DNA of 64,000 bases, from NCBI GenBank assembly GCA_003612585.1, contig RAZH01000002.1, positions 62,001 through 126,000 of the forward strand, read 5' to 3'. Position 1 is the first letter of the stretch. The number at the start of each line of letters is the position of its first letter. The notes under the pieces are model-generated. The model saw only the letters and a program-made list of their open reading frames with translations, had not been told where the DNA came from and did no database searches. The stretch comes from a bacterium 1XD42-54. Lineage in GTDB: Bacteria > Bacillota > Clostridia > Lachnospirales > Lachnospiraceae. The translations under genes and the position numbers were made by a program. Below, one piece after another: positions 9,793 through 17,433 of this stretch.

Positions 9793-9932
9793 TGCTCTTG
9801 TGTTTCCGGTACTAAAATGGTACACTGTTTTTATCCGGAGTTATGACAGAGAGGTGTTTTGAATCGCATGATAAAAAGGCATTCTGCATATCGAAATCTC
9901 CGGGTAAATTTTATGCCGTGGAGGGATACTGT

Positions 9933-12344
9933 ATGGATAAAAAGCTATATGATTTAATGGACTGGGCAGGCGTGGAAGCGATTGTTTATTCGGAGGAAGA
10001 TCATCCCGAGAAATATCTGGGACCACATCAGACAGACGATGGTATTACAATACAGGCATTTTTCCCGGATGCGGCGAAGGTATCTGTACAGGTGAAGGAT
10101 ACCGGGGAGATTTATCCGATGGATATGGAGGATGAAGCCGGATTTTTTGCAGTGCTGCTTTTCCAAAAGCAGATTCCGCAATATTCATATCTGGTTACGT
10201 ATGAGGATGATACGGTAGAAGAAAAGCTGGATGCATATGCATATGCACCGCTGATTACAGAGAAAGAGGCAAAGCGATTTAACGCAGGTATCTGTTATGA
10301 TATTTATAAGAAACTGGGCGCGCACCCCGTAACGGTAGGCGACACAGAGGGTGTTTATTTTGCTGTATGGGCGCCGAATGCGATACGAGTCAGCATCGTC
10401 GGGGATTTCAACTTTTGGGATGGGCGCAGGCTTCCAATGAGACGTTTCGGTGATACCGGAATTTTTGAACTGTTCGTTCCGGGTATTCAAAAGGGAGCAC
10501 TCTATAAATATGAAGTGAAGGCAAAAGGAGGACTTACTTATCTGAAAGCGGACCCGTATGCAAATGCAGCGGAGCTTCGCCCGGATACTGCATCGGTAGT
10601 TGTTGACCTTCACGACTTTTCTTGGAATGACGAAGCCTGGATGGAGGAGCGAAAAAAACGCGATACAAAGACGGAGCCGATGTTTGTGTATGAACTGCAT
10701 CTTGGTTCATTTAAAAAACCGGAGGATGGACGCCCGTTTTACAATTATCGTGAACTTGCGCCAATGATTGCAGACTATGTAAAAGACATGGGATATACGC
10801 ATATCGAACTGCTTCCCGTAATGGAACATCCGTTTGACGGCTCATGGGGCTATCAGGTGACTGGATATTACGCTCCGACTGCCAGATACGGTTCACCGCA
10901 GGATTTCATGTATTTTATGAACTATATGCATGAAAATCATATTGGTGTAATTCTTGATTGGGTTCCGGCACATTTTCCCAGAGATACACATGGGCTGAGC
11001 AATTTTGACGGTACGTGTCTGTATGAGCATTTTGATCCGAGAAAGGGAAGTCATCCGCACTGGGGAACACTGATTTACAATTATGGTCGGCCGGAGGTAT
11101 CGAACTTTTTAATTGCCAATGCGTTATTCTGGAAAAATGTGTACCATGCAGACGGGATTCGCATGGATGCGGTTGCGTCTATGCTTTATCTGGACTATGG
11201 AAAAAATGACGGTGAGTGGGTGGCCAATATCTATGGTGGGAACGAAAACCTGGAGGCCGTGGAATTTTTCAAGCATCTGAATTCCATTTTCAAAAAAGAT
11301 GGAGACGGAGCAATTCTGATTGCAGAAGAATCTACCGCATGGCCCAAAATTACGGCTCCGGTTGAGGATAACGGTCTTGGGTTTGATTATAAATGGAATA
11401 TGGGCTGGATGAATGATTTCCTGGGCTATATGCAGTTGGACCCGTTTTTCCGGTCTTATCATCATGGAGAATTGACCTTCAGCATGATTTATGCGTACAG
11501 TGAGGATTTTATTCTGACAATCTCGCACGATGAAGTCGTACATGGGAAGGCATCCCTGATCGGAAAGATGCCGGGCAAGCGGAAGGCTAAGTTTGCGAAT
11601 CTGCGCGCCGCTTATGGATATATGATGACGCATCCGGGCAAAAAACTTTTGTTTATGGGACAGGATATTGCACAGTTTGATGAGTGGAGTGAGGAAAAAT
11701 CTGTGGAGTGGGGTCTGCTCGATTACGAGGAACATCGGCAGATGCAGACTTACATGAAAGCGCTGATTAGGCTGTACAAAGAGCAGCCGGCGCTGTTTAG
11801 TAAAGACTATGATTCGCAGGGATTCGAGTGGATTAACAGTATTTCCGCAGATGAAAATATGCTTGTTTTCATGCGCCGAGGTGAAAAACAGGAGAATGAC
11901 CTTCTCATTGTTGTGAATTTTTCACCGCTTGTATATGAAAAGCACAGGATTGGCGTTCCGTACAATGGTAAGTTCAAGGAAATTTTCAACAGTGACAGCA
12001 CTGAGTTTGGCGGAGAAGGAAATACGAACCCGCGTGCAAGATCTTCCAAAAAGAATGTTTGCGATGACCGTGAAAATTCGATCGAAATACTGGTGCCGCC
12101 AATGGGAATTTCTGTATTTCAATGTACGGAAGTAAAGGAAACAGCGAGAAAAGCAACAGTGAAGAAAGCTGCGGCGGGAAAAACGGCAGTGAAAAAAACA
12201 ACTGCACCGAAGAAAACGGCAGCAAAAACAACGAACGCAGCGGCAGAGCGAGAATCGGTGAAAGAAGACAGGGCAAAGGATCAGAAAAAAAGGACAGCAG
12301 GTAAAAAAGTGTCCGAAAAAAAGGATGTTAAGAAAAGGAATTAG
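9933..12344 (+). CDS. glgB: 1,4-alpha-glucan branching enzyme with basic C-terminal tail
   Basis: 803 residues. It transfers alpha-1,4-glucan segments to make alpha-1,6 branches in glycogen. ATG 9933 is preceded by GTGGAGGG at a normal distance, so the 30 upstream in-frame codons are probably not used. It has N-terminal CBM48-type modules (YFAVWAPNAIRVSIVGDFNFWDG) and a GH13 barrel with the four signature regions: GVILDWVPAHF; GIRMDAVAS with the nucleophile near Asp412; ILIAEEST with the acid/base near Glu465; and LTISHDEVVHGK with Asp near 533. A C-terminal beta domain follows. The last 70 or so residues (from about 734) are rich in Lys, Ala and Thr (KKAAAGKTAVKKTTAPKK), like a histone H1 tail; this is not part of the usual enzyme. 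glgA lies 42 kb away and no glgC is in the window. The csoR-like gene starts four bases after the stop. Confidence 0.95.
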   Translation: MDKKLYDLMDWAGVEAIVYSEEDHPEKYLGPHQTDDGITIQAFFPDAAKVSVQVKDTGEIYPMDMEDEAGFFAVLLFQKQIPQYSYLVTYEDDTVEEKLDAYAYAPLITEKEAKRFNAGICYDIYKKLGAHPVTVGDTEGVYFAVWAPNAIRVSIVGDFNFWDGRRLPMRRFGDTGIFELFVPGIQKGALYKYEVKAKGGLTYLKADPYANAAELRPDTASVVVDLHDFSWNDEAWMEERKKRDTKTEPMFVYELHLGSFKKPEDGRPFYNYRELAPMIADYVKDMGYTHIELLPVMEHPFDGSWGYQVTGYYAPTARYGSPQDFMYFMNYMHENHIGVILDWVPAHFPRDTHGLSNFDGTCLYEHFDPRKGSHPHWGTLIYNYGRPEVSNFLIANALFWKNVYHADGIRMDAVASMLYLDYGKNDGEWVANIYGGNENLEAVEFFKHLNSIFKKDGDGAILIAEESTAWPKITAPVEDNGLGFDYKWNMGWMNDFLGYMQLDPFFRSYHHGELTFSMIYAYSEDFILTISHDEVVHGKASLIGKMPGKRKAKFANLRAAYGYMMTHPGKKLLFMGQDIAQFDEWSEEKSVEWGLLDYEEHRQMQTYMKALIRLYKEQPALFSKDYDSQGFEWINSISADENMLVFMRRGEKQENDLLIVVNFSPLVYEKHRIGVPYNGKFKEIFNSDSTEFGGEGNTNPRARSSKKNVCDDRENSIEILVPPMGISVFQCTEVKETARKATVKKAAAGKTAVKKTTAPKKTAAKTTNAAAERESVKEDRAKDQKKRTAGKKVSEKKDVKKRN

Positions 12345-12348
12345 ATGT

Positions 12349-12771
12349 ATGAAGGATAAGACGCGACAGGAGCATGTGCACACACACGTAACAGCAGATG
12401 GGGTTCCATATGAACATATCCATGAGGAGACGGAGCCACATGCGCACAGCTCGGAAACAGGAGTGTCCGTGCACAGCCATTCTTTGAAAGAAGGCCATGT
12501 GCATACGCATACACATGAAAATACCCGTGCTGTGTTGAACCGTCTTTCCCGCGTGATTGGACATGTAGAATCCATTAAACGTATGGTAGAAGACGGCAGA
12601 GATTGCAGTGAAGTCTTGATTCAGCTTTCTGCCGTGAAAGCTGCGATCAATAATGCGGGAAAAGTAATTTTGCAGGATCATATCAAGCATTGTCTGGTGG
12701 ATGCGATTGAGTCCGGAGATATGCATGAAATAGAGGAATTGAACAAAGCAATAGACCGTTTTATTAAATAA
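12349..12771 (+). CDS. CsoR/RcnR-family metal-sensing repressor with His-rich N-terminal extension
   Basis: 140 residues from ATG 12349 (AAGGAA eight bases upstream). The C-terminal 80 residues form the all-helical DUF156 DNA-binding fold (NRLSRVIGHVESIKRMVEDG). The ligand set is Cys86, His111 and Cys115, with spacings of 25 and 4 residues, which match the Cu(I)-binding C-H-C set of CsoR. The first 58 residues are an added segment with 13 His in HxH patterns (EHVHTH, EHIH, PHAH, VHSH, GHVHTHTH), a likely metal-binding arm for Cu, Zn or Ni. No copper ATPase or other metal exporter is in the neighbourhood, so the regulated gene is unknown. Co-transcription with glgB is likely because only four bases separate them. 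Confidence 0.88.
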   Translation: MKDKTRQEHVHTHVTADGVPYEHIHEETEPHAHSSETGVSVHSHSLKEGHVHTHTHENTRAVLNRLSRVIGHVESIKRMVEDGRDCSEVLIQLSAVKAAINNAGKVILQDHIKHCLVDAIESGDMHEIEELNKAIDRFIK

Positions 12772-12810
12772 AGCGGTCTATAAAAAAGATAGTGGATAAA
12801 TTAATATATA

Positions 12811-12840
12811 AAAAAAGCCTTGCAATAGCAAGGCTTTTTT
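12811..12840 (+). terminator. Bidirectional Rho-independent terminator
   Basis: Stem GCCTTGC (12817-12823) / GCAAGGC (12828-12834), flanked by AAAAAA on the left and TTTTTT on the right. It can serve the glgB/csoR transcript and the minus-strand tRNA. A second hairpin, TAGACCG/CGGTCTA, spans the stop codon of the repressor gene (12752-12780) but lacks a T run. Confidence 0.88.
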
Positions 12841-12842
12841 TC

Positions 12843-12915
<73 letters not shown>

Positions 12916-13032
12916 ATACATACGGCGTTCCAACCGACTAGAATATTATATAAAATTACTGGAAATTTTGCAAGTGTTTTTTTGTATTTTTTTAATTTCA
13001 TAAAGGAAAAAATGTAAAAAATAGATGAAATA

Positions 13033-13065
13033 ATTATTGACATATGTCAATAATAAAACTATACT
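13033..13065 (+). promoter_or_regulatory. Sigma-A promoter with 22-bp palindromic operator over the -35 box
   Basis: TTGACA (13037-13042), 17-bp spacer, TATACT (13060-13065): a near-consensus promoter for the DUF134/NifX gene 34 bp downstream. The -35 box sits inside a perfect 22-bp inverted repeat (13033-13054) with half-site ATTATTGACAT. A protein bound there would block RNA polymerase, so this is a strong operator candidate. The regulator is not known; autoregulation by the downstream HTH protein is possible. Confidence 0.85.
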
Positions 13066-13098
13066 GGGATTATAAAAAGGAAAAAAGAGAGGAAGGCA

Positions 13099-13866
13099 AT
13101 GCCAAGACCATGTAAAAAAAGACGCATTTGTGCCGTGCCTTCCTGCCGCAGTTTTGGTCCCAGAGCAGAAAGGCCTGAGATGAAGCGTACGGCTATGACG
13201 CTGGATGAATATGAGTGTGTCCGGCTGATCGACTATGAGGGGCTGACACAGGAGCAGTGCGCGGTACAGATGGATGTTGCGCGAACGACGGTCCAGGCGA
13301 TATACAGCAGCGCCAGATTGAAAATAGCTTCCTGCATTGTTGAGGGACGCATGCTTGATATAGCAGGTGGCGATTTTATCCTGTGTGCAAAGCAGGAGGG
13401 GTGTTGCCATCGTTATTGCAGCGATGGGATGCAGATGATTCACAGAAAAGGAGAGAAAAACACGATGAGAATTGGAGTAACTTACGATAACGGAGAAATT
13501 TTTCAGCATTTTGGACATACAGAACAGTTCAAAATTTATGATGTAGAGGGTGATAAAGTAACCCAGTCGCTGGTGGTTGATACGAACGGCAGTGGCCATG
13601 GCGCACTTGCAGGCTTTTTGCGGGCAAATCAGGTGGATGTTCTGATCTGCGGAGGAATAGGCGGGGGCGCACAGAATGCACTTGCATCGGCTGGCATCCG
13701 TCTGTACTGTGGCGTGACAGGAGCTGCCGATGCGGCAGTAGATGCACTGCTTGCAGGTACCCTTGCATATTCCACAGAGGCGAACTGCAGCCATCATGAG
13801 CATGGGCATTCGGAAGGCGCGTGTGGAAGTCATGGGTGCGGATCACATGGCTGTCATCATGAGTAA
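13099..13866 (+). CDS. DUF134 helix-turn-helix / NifX-type FeMo-cofactor domain fusion protein
   Basis: 255 residues from ATG 13099. The first 105 residues are a DUF134 protein: MPRPCKKRRIC start, Cys-containing segment, MTLDEYECVRLIDYEGLTQ and a sigma-70 region 4-like HTH (QEQCAVQMDVARTTVQAIY). Residues 122-225 form the dinitrogenase iron-molybdenum cofactor (NifX/NifB C-terminal) domain: MRIGVTYDNGEIFQHFGHTEQFKIYDV, then NQVDVLICGGIGGGAQNAL. The tail is rich in His, Cys and Gly (HHEHGHSEGACGSHGCGSHGCHH), a probable metal-binding end. The two domains occur separately or fused in anaerobes and are linked to Mrp/NBP35-type Fe-S proteins; no nitrogenase genes are present here. A metal- or Fe-S-responsive regulator is a reasonable inference. 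Confidence 0.88.
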   Translation: MPRPCKKRRICAVPSCRSFGPRAERPEMKRTAMTLDEYECVRLIDYEGLTQEQCAVQMDVARTTVQAIYSSARLKIASCIVEGRMLDIAGGDFILCAKQEGCCHRYCSDGMQMIHRKGEKNTMRIGVTYDNGEIFQHFGHTEQFKIYDVEGDKVTQSLVVDTNGSGHGALAGFLRANQVDVLICGGIGGGAQNALASAGIRLYCGVTGAADAAVDALLAGTLAYSTEANCSHHEHGHSEGACGSHGCGSHGCHHE

Positions 13867-13934
13867 GGTACACAGAAGAACATTACGAGAAAATTTAGTT
13901 TTCATTGGTTTCAGGGCCTGAAGTTTGGCCTTAT

Positions 13935-13969
13935 AAAGGAAGCTCCACGGTAAAGGAGCTTCCTTTTTT
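13935..13969 (+). terminator. Rho-independent terminator after DUF134/NifX gene
   Basis: A 12-bp stem AAAGGAAGCTCC (13935-13946) pairs with GGAGCTTCCTTT (13955-13966), an eight-base loop and a T run. Confidence 0.93.
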
Positions 13970-14043
13970 AATGCTACTTGCTATTTTTCAGTTTGTTTTA
14001 CTGCATTTTAACCGAAAGAAATGGCATCTTAGCTCATTTTGTG

Positions 14044-14071
14044 TTGTAATATTTTCAGAGAATGTTAAAAT
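14044..14071 (+). promoter_or_regulatory. Possible promoter of the LytTR operon
   Basis: TTGTAA (14044-14049), 16-bp spacer, TAAAAT (14066-14071), 30 bp before the LytTR gene start. Moderate match to sigma-A consensus only. Confidence 0.4.
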
Positions 14072-14100
14072 GAACAAAATGAGAAGAAGGAGGAGCTTTG

Positions 14101-14553
14101 ATGAAGCTTACGTTACATCAGATCACGGAGGGAGAGGACGAAATCGTGATCTGCTACCGGAGCATGACGCCGAGAATAGAAACTCTGGTGGAATTTGTAC
14201 GTGGAGATGTGCAGAAGATACCTGCGGTCTGGGAAGAACAGACGGTTTATCTTGCTCCGGAGGAGATTTTTTATCTGGAAAATGTTGATGGGATAACGTA
14301 TGCTTATCTGGCGGATAAGGTAGCAAGGATTTCTTCGAGTTTAAAGGCGCTGGAACTGCGATATACCAGAAGAGGCTTTTTTCGATGCGCGAAAGCAATG
14401 ATTTTGAATATCAATAAAATCAGTTATCTGAAAAGTGAACCTGGAGGTCGGATACGGGCAACGATGGAGAATGGGGAACAGGTAATTATTTCGCGGAAAT
14501 ATGGAAAAGAGCTGCGGAGGATACTGAAAGGAGGCGAGGAAGATGTGGAATAG
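14101..14553 (+). CDS. LytTR-family DNA-binding transcriptional regulator
   Basis: 150 residues from ATG 14101, preceded by AAGGAGGAGC. It is a short regulator without a receiver domain. After about 45 residues of N-terminal beta/helix sequence comes a LytTR domain: LAPEEIFYLENVDGITYAYL, then KALELRYTRRGFFRCAKAMILNI and the strongly family-typical NINKISYL, ending in GEQVIISRKYGKELRRIL. Proteins of this layout commonly sit beside a DUF3021 membrane protein, and here the next gene is exactly that (overlap of 11 bp). The ABC exporter genes downstream are probably its targets. Autoregulation is likely from family knowledge but no binding site was proved. Confidence 0.9.
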   Translation: MKLTLHQITEGEDEIVICYRSMTPRIETLVEFVRGDVQKIPAVWEEQTVYLAPEEIFYLENVDGITYAYLADKVARISSSLKALELRYTRRGFFRCAKAMILNINKISYLKSEPGGRIRATMENGEQVIISRKYGKELRRILKGGEEDVE

Positions 14554-15064
14554 ACTGGGGTGTTATTTCGAAGCGCATATGAGGTGTTGGAGGAGATTAA
14601 AACGTTATTTAAGTACAGAAATTATGATTGAATACAGAGCGTGTCTGTATTTTTGCTGTATTTTGTTTTTTTACTGCTGCTATCTTGGGTTGCACGGAGA
14701 TTTTTTCGCCAGGGTTCCAGTTTTGGTAGAGATGATTTTGCTTACGTATGCGATGTGTTATCTGCAACTTTATGTGTTTCAAAATTTTGACGAGACAGAT
14801 CATCTTGGACGGTGGGGCCTGGCCGGGATTTTGGTTTGTTCTGTCTGTTATACAGCGGCCTCCTGGATTTTTCTATGGTTTGACCGAAAAAAAACGGTGA
14901 CGGCACTTTTTTGTATTTATATGGTGATGGTTTATGTGAGTGTCCGTCTGGCAAACAAGATAAAGCGGAGGATTGATACGGAGCTGCTGAATCAGATGCT
15001 GGATAAATATAAGTCAGAGCAGAAGAAGGGCGGTCAGGAACCGGAAAAAAGTGCTGTGTCATAA
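14543..15064 (+). CDS. DUF3021 family membrane protein
   Basis: 173 residues with about four hydrophobic segments (near residues 32-50, 58-76, 92-113 and 120-137), a basic N terminus and a charged C-terminal tail (KIKRRIDTELLNQMLDKYKSEQKKGG). This size and topology match DUF3021 proteins, which are paired with LytTR regulators and are thought to control them at the membrane. It overlaps the LytTR gene by 11 bp, so translation is probably coupled. The molecular role is not established. Confidence 0.82.
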   Translation: MWNRLGCYFEAHMRCWRRLKRYLSTEIMIEYRACLYFCCILFFYCCYLGLHGDFFARVPVLVEMILLTYAMCYLQLYVFQNFDETDHLGRWGLAGILVCSVCYTAASWIFLWFDRKKTVTALFCIYMVMVYVSVRLANKIKRRIDTELLNQMLDKYKSEQKKGGQEPEKSAVS

Positions 15065-15139
15065 CAGGCAGTTGTGAAATTTCGTGAGATAAGAAGAAAC
15101 ACAGAACGATTGTTCCACAATGAGAAAGGGAGACTGGAT

Positions 15140-15976
15140 ATGGAATATGCTGTAGATATCAATCATCTGACAAAGTTTTATGGAAAACACAGGGGAATAA
15201 AAGATATATCGCTTCAAGTTGAAAAAGGAGATATATTTGGCTTTCTTGGTCCAAACGGGGCAGGGAAATCGACTACGATTCGGAGCATGCTTGGATTTTT
15301 GAGGTATCAGGAGGGAAGCATTCGGCTGCTTGGAATGGATGCTTCCACACAGCACCGGGATCTGATGCGGAGGGTTGGTTACATGCCGTCGGAGCCGTTT
15401 TTTTATCCGGATATGAAGGTCAAAGATGTAATTTCCTTTGCAGCCGGGGCACAGGGGAAAGACTGCAAGAAGATGTCGCATCGGATGTGCGAAATGTTTG
15501 AGGTGGAGCAGGAGAAGCGCATACGTGAGCTTTCGCTCGGTAATCGCAAAAAGGTAAGCATTGTCTGCGCCATGCAGCATGAGCCAGAGCTTCTGATTCT
15601 GGATGAGCCGACTTCCGGGCTGGATCCGCTTATGCAGGACGCGTTTTTTCATCTTCTTCTGGAATACAAAGAAAAAGGAACCACTTGTTTTTTGTCCTCC
15701 CATGTGCTTTCTGAGGTTAAGCGGTACTGTCAGAATGCAGCGATTATACGGGAAGGAGAGCTGATACGGGTAGATTCCGTGGAAAATCTCTCCAGGTCAC
15801 GGGTTCGGCGTGTGCGTGTGTGGAAAAACGGGAAAGAGGAGCATTTTTCCTGGTATCAAAGTGCACAGGAGTTGATTCATAAGCTTGAGGAAGAAAAGGT
15901 AGATGACGTACTGATCGAAGAACCGTCGCTGGATGAGCTGTTTTCAGCATATTATGAGAAAGGAACGGAAAAATGA
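15140..15976 (+). CDS. ABC transporter ATP-binding protein (ABC-2 export type)
   Basis: 278 residues from ATG 15140 (AAAGGGA upstream); an earlier in-frame ATG at 15074 has no ribosome binding site. Walker A is GPNGAGKST (near residue 36), the signature is LSLGNRKKVS (an LSxGN variant), and Walker B is LLILDEPTSGLD with SSHVLSEV as the H-loop. The C-terminal 70 residues extend beyond the core, as in drug- or lantibiotic-type exporters. It overlaps the permease gene by four bases (ATGA), so the two form one transporter. The substrate is unknown; antimicrobial peptide or drug export is a family-based guess. Confidence 0.93.
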   Translation: MEYAVDINHLTKFYGKHRGIKDISLQVEKGDIFGFLGPNGAGKSTTIRSMLGFLRYQEGSIRLLGMDASTQHRDLMRRVGYMPSEPFFYPDMKVKDVISFAAGAQGKDCKKMSHRMCEMFEVEQEKRIRELSLGNRKKVSIVCAMQHEPELLILDEPTSGLDPLMQDAFFHLLLEYKEKGTTCFLSSHVLSEVKRYCQNAAIIREGELIRVDSVENLSRSRVRRVRVWKNGKEEHFSWYQSAQELIHKLEEEKVDDVLIEEPSLDELFSAYYEKGTEK

Positions 15977-16761
15977 TACTGTGGAAGCATGAACTGAGAA
16001 TGAATAAAAAGGTGCTGCTCTTTTGGTCGTTTGGTGTGGGGATCATCTGTTTCGGATGCCTGTTGCTCTTTGAAAGCCTGGCAGATACGATTGCGCAGAT
16101 GGCCGGATTTTACGCCAGTCTCGGTATGTTTGCAAAGGCGTTTGGCATGGATCGTCTGAATATCGGGACCGTAGAGGGATTTTATGCAACGGAAATTGCA
16201 ATGGTTTTTTCAATCGGAGGTGCGATGTTTGCAGCGCAGATTGGAGCGTCTCTCTTAGCGAAAGAGGAGGAAGGGCATACTGGAGAATTTTTGCATACGC
16301 TTCCGTTTACAAGAACAGCGGTAGTGGGATGGAAATACCTGGCTATGCTTGCGATGCTTCTGGTGTTCCAGATGATCTGCATGCTCTGGGAGCTGGCAGG
16401 TATGGCGCTGATTGGAGGAATGCCGAATCTGAAATCGTATGTCTGGTATCATGCAGCGCAAATCCTGCTGCAATTTGAGGTGGGCAGTATTTGTTTCCTG
16501 ATTTCAGCAATCAGCCGGAAAAAACAGCTTGGAGGAGTATTTAGCCTTGCCGTATTTTTATATCTTGCAGATATGCTTTGCCGTGTTATACCGGGAATTG
16601 AGTGGCTGAAATACGTAACGCCTTACTATTTTTCCAATGCGGCAGATATTTTTACAAAAGGCAAACCGGATGCTGTTCTGGCAGCAGTTTGTTGTGCAGT
16701 GACAGTACTAACCGGAATCGGGGCGCTAGTAGTCTACAAGAGGCGGGATTTAGCCAGTTAA
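15973..16761 (+). CDS. ABC-2 type transporter permease
   Basis: 262 residues with six probable membrane segments: LLFWSFGVGIICFGCLLLF, IAMVFSIGGAMFAAQIGASLL, YLAMLAMLLVFQMICMLW, LLQFEVGSICFLISAI, GGVFSLAVFLYLADMLC and LAAVCCAVTVLTGIGALVV. The motif LLAKEEEGHTGEFLHTLPFTR after the second segment is typical of ABC-2 permeases. It is the last gene of the LytTR-DUF3021-ABC cluster and its start overlaps the stop of the ATPase gene. Confidence 0.9.
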   Translation: MILWKHELRMNKKVLLFWSFGVGIICFGCLLLFESLADTIAQMAGFYASLGMFAKAFGMDRLNIGTVEGFYATEIAMVFSIGGAMFAAQIGASLLAKEEEGHTGEFLHTLPFTRTAVVGWKYLAMLAMLLVFQMICMLWELAGMALIGGMPNLKSYVWYHAAQILLQFEVGSICFLISAISRKKQLGGVFSLAVFLYLADMLCRVIPGIEWLKYVTPYYFSNAADIFTKGKPDAVLAAVCCAVTVLTGIGALVVYKRRDLAS

Positions 16762-16782
16762 ATAAACATTCTTTCAAAATTA

Positions 16783-16855
16783 AAACCTGGGAGAAATACG
16801 TAAGCATAGGGTGCTTTTTGTTTTGGAACCCCACTTATATATTCCTCCCAGGTTT
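16783..16855. terminator. Long inverted repeat between convergent genes
   Basis: AAACCTGGGAG (16783-16793) pairs perfectly with CTCCCAGGTTT (16845-16855), and GGGT/ACCC pairs inside. No clean T run follows on either strand. It lies between the ABC permease and the convergent DUF4358 gene and probably ends or stabilises both transcripts. Confidence 0.55.
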
Positions 16856-16909
16856 ATCCTGTTTTATAAGATTTTACAACCTGTCCTTTGCTATAAAATT
16901 CAGAAAGGA

Positions 16910-17380
16910 CTAAAATCCGTAATCTTTCAGAATATCGTTTGCTTTATCCGGATCATCGCAGACGCACAGTACAGTGTAAGAACCGGCGCTTTTGATAATA
17001 GCCTCATCGAGCTTTTTCACTTCGCCTTCATTGTAAGAAGCGTAAAGGCTGGACTGATTATCCACTCTTGTCTGGAAGAGTTTTTCTACATTGGCCGTAT
17101 CTTTGGCGTCTTTACTTTTTACAACAGCGATCTCACATGCGGTAGCGCCGGAGCTTGCATATGCAGCGCCTTCTTCGATTACGCCGTCTTCAAAGAAATA
17201 AATGGAAGAAAGCATATCAGAAGCTGTCTCACTGAGTGTGTCTGAAGTAACTGCAGCCTGAAGCTCATTCGCAAGCTTGGCGGTGTCTACTGTGATGTCT
17301 TTTTCCTTTCCGCCGCCGCAGGCTGTCAGGCAGAGTGCCATGGAAGCGGTGCAGAGGATTGTGGTAAATTTTTTCATCAT
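16910..17380 (-). CDS. DUF4358 family lipoprotein
   Basis: 156 residues with a lipoprotein signal: basic MMKK, hydrophobic core and lipobox LTAC with Cys near residue 20. The mature part matches the DUF4358 pattern: a conserved DxAKLANEL start, one globular domain, and an ending built on CDDPDKANDILKDYGF. AGGGGAA lies six bases before ATG. It is anchored outside the membrane. Its function is unknown, but DUF4358 lipoproteins recur beside MBOAT, SGNH and DHHW genes in Lachnospiraceae, and here it follows the SGNH gene by 53 bp on the same strand. Confidence 0.82.
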   Translation of the reverse strand: MMKKFTTILCTASMALCLTACGGGKEKDITVDTAKLANELQAAVTSDTLSETASDMLSSIYFFEDGVIEEGAAYASSGATACEIAVVKSKDAKDTANVEKLFQTRVDNQSSLYASYNEGEVKKLDEAIIKSAGSYTVLCVCDDPDKANDILKDYGF

Positions 17381-17433
17381 AAAGTTCCCCTCTCTATATG
17401 TTTGTTTCGCATCTGTATGCCGATATCGTCTGT

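Noticed and set aside
9843-9932. Upstream in-frame extension of glgB
   Set aside because: ATG 9933 has a good ribosome binding site (GTGGAGGG) and starts where the family usually starts; the extension has no counterpart.
15059-15703. Minus-strand open frame opposite the ABC ATPase gene
   Set aside because: It covers the coding region of a gene with all ABC motifs, shows no domain of its own and has no ribosome binding site.
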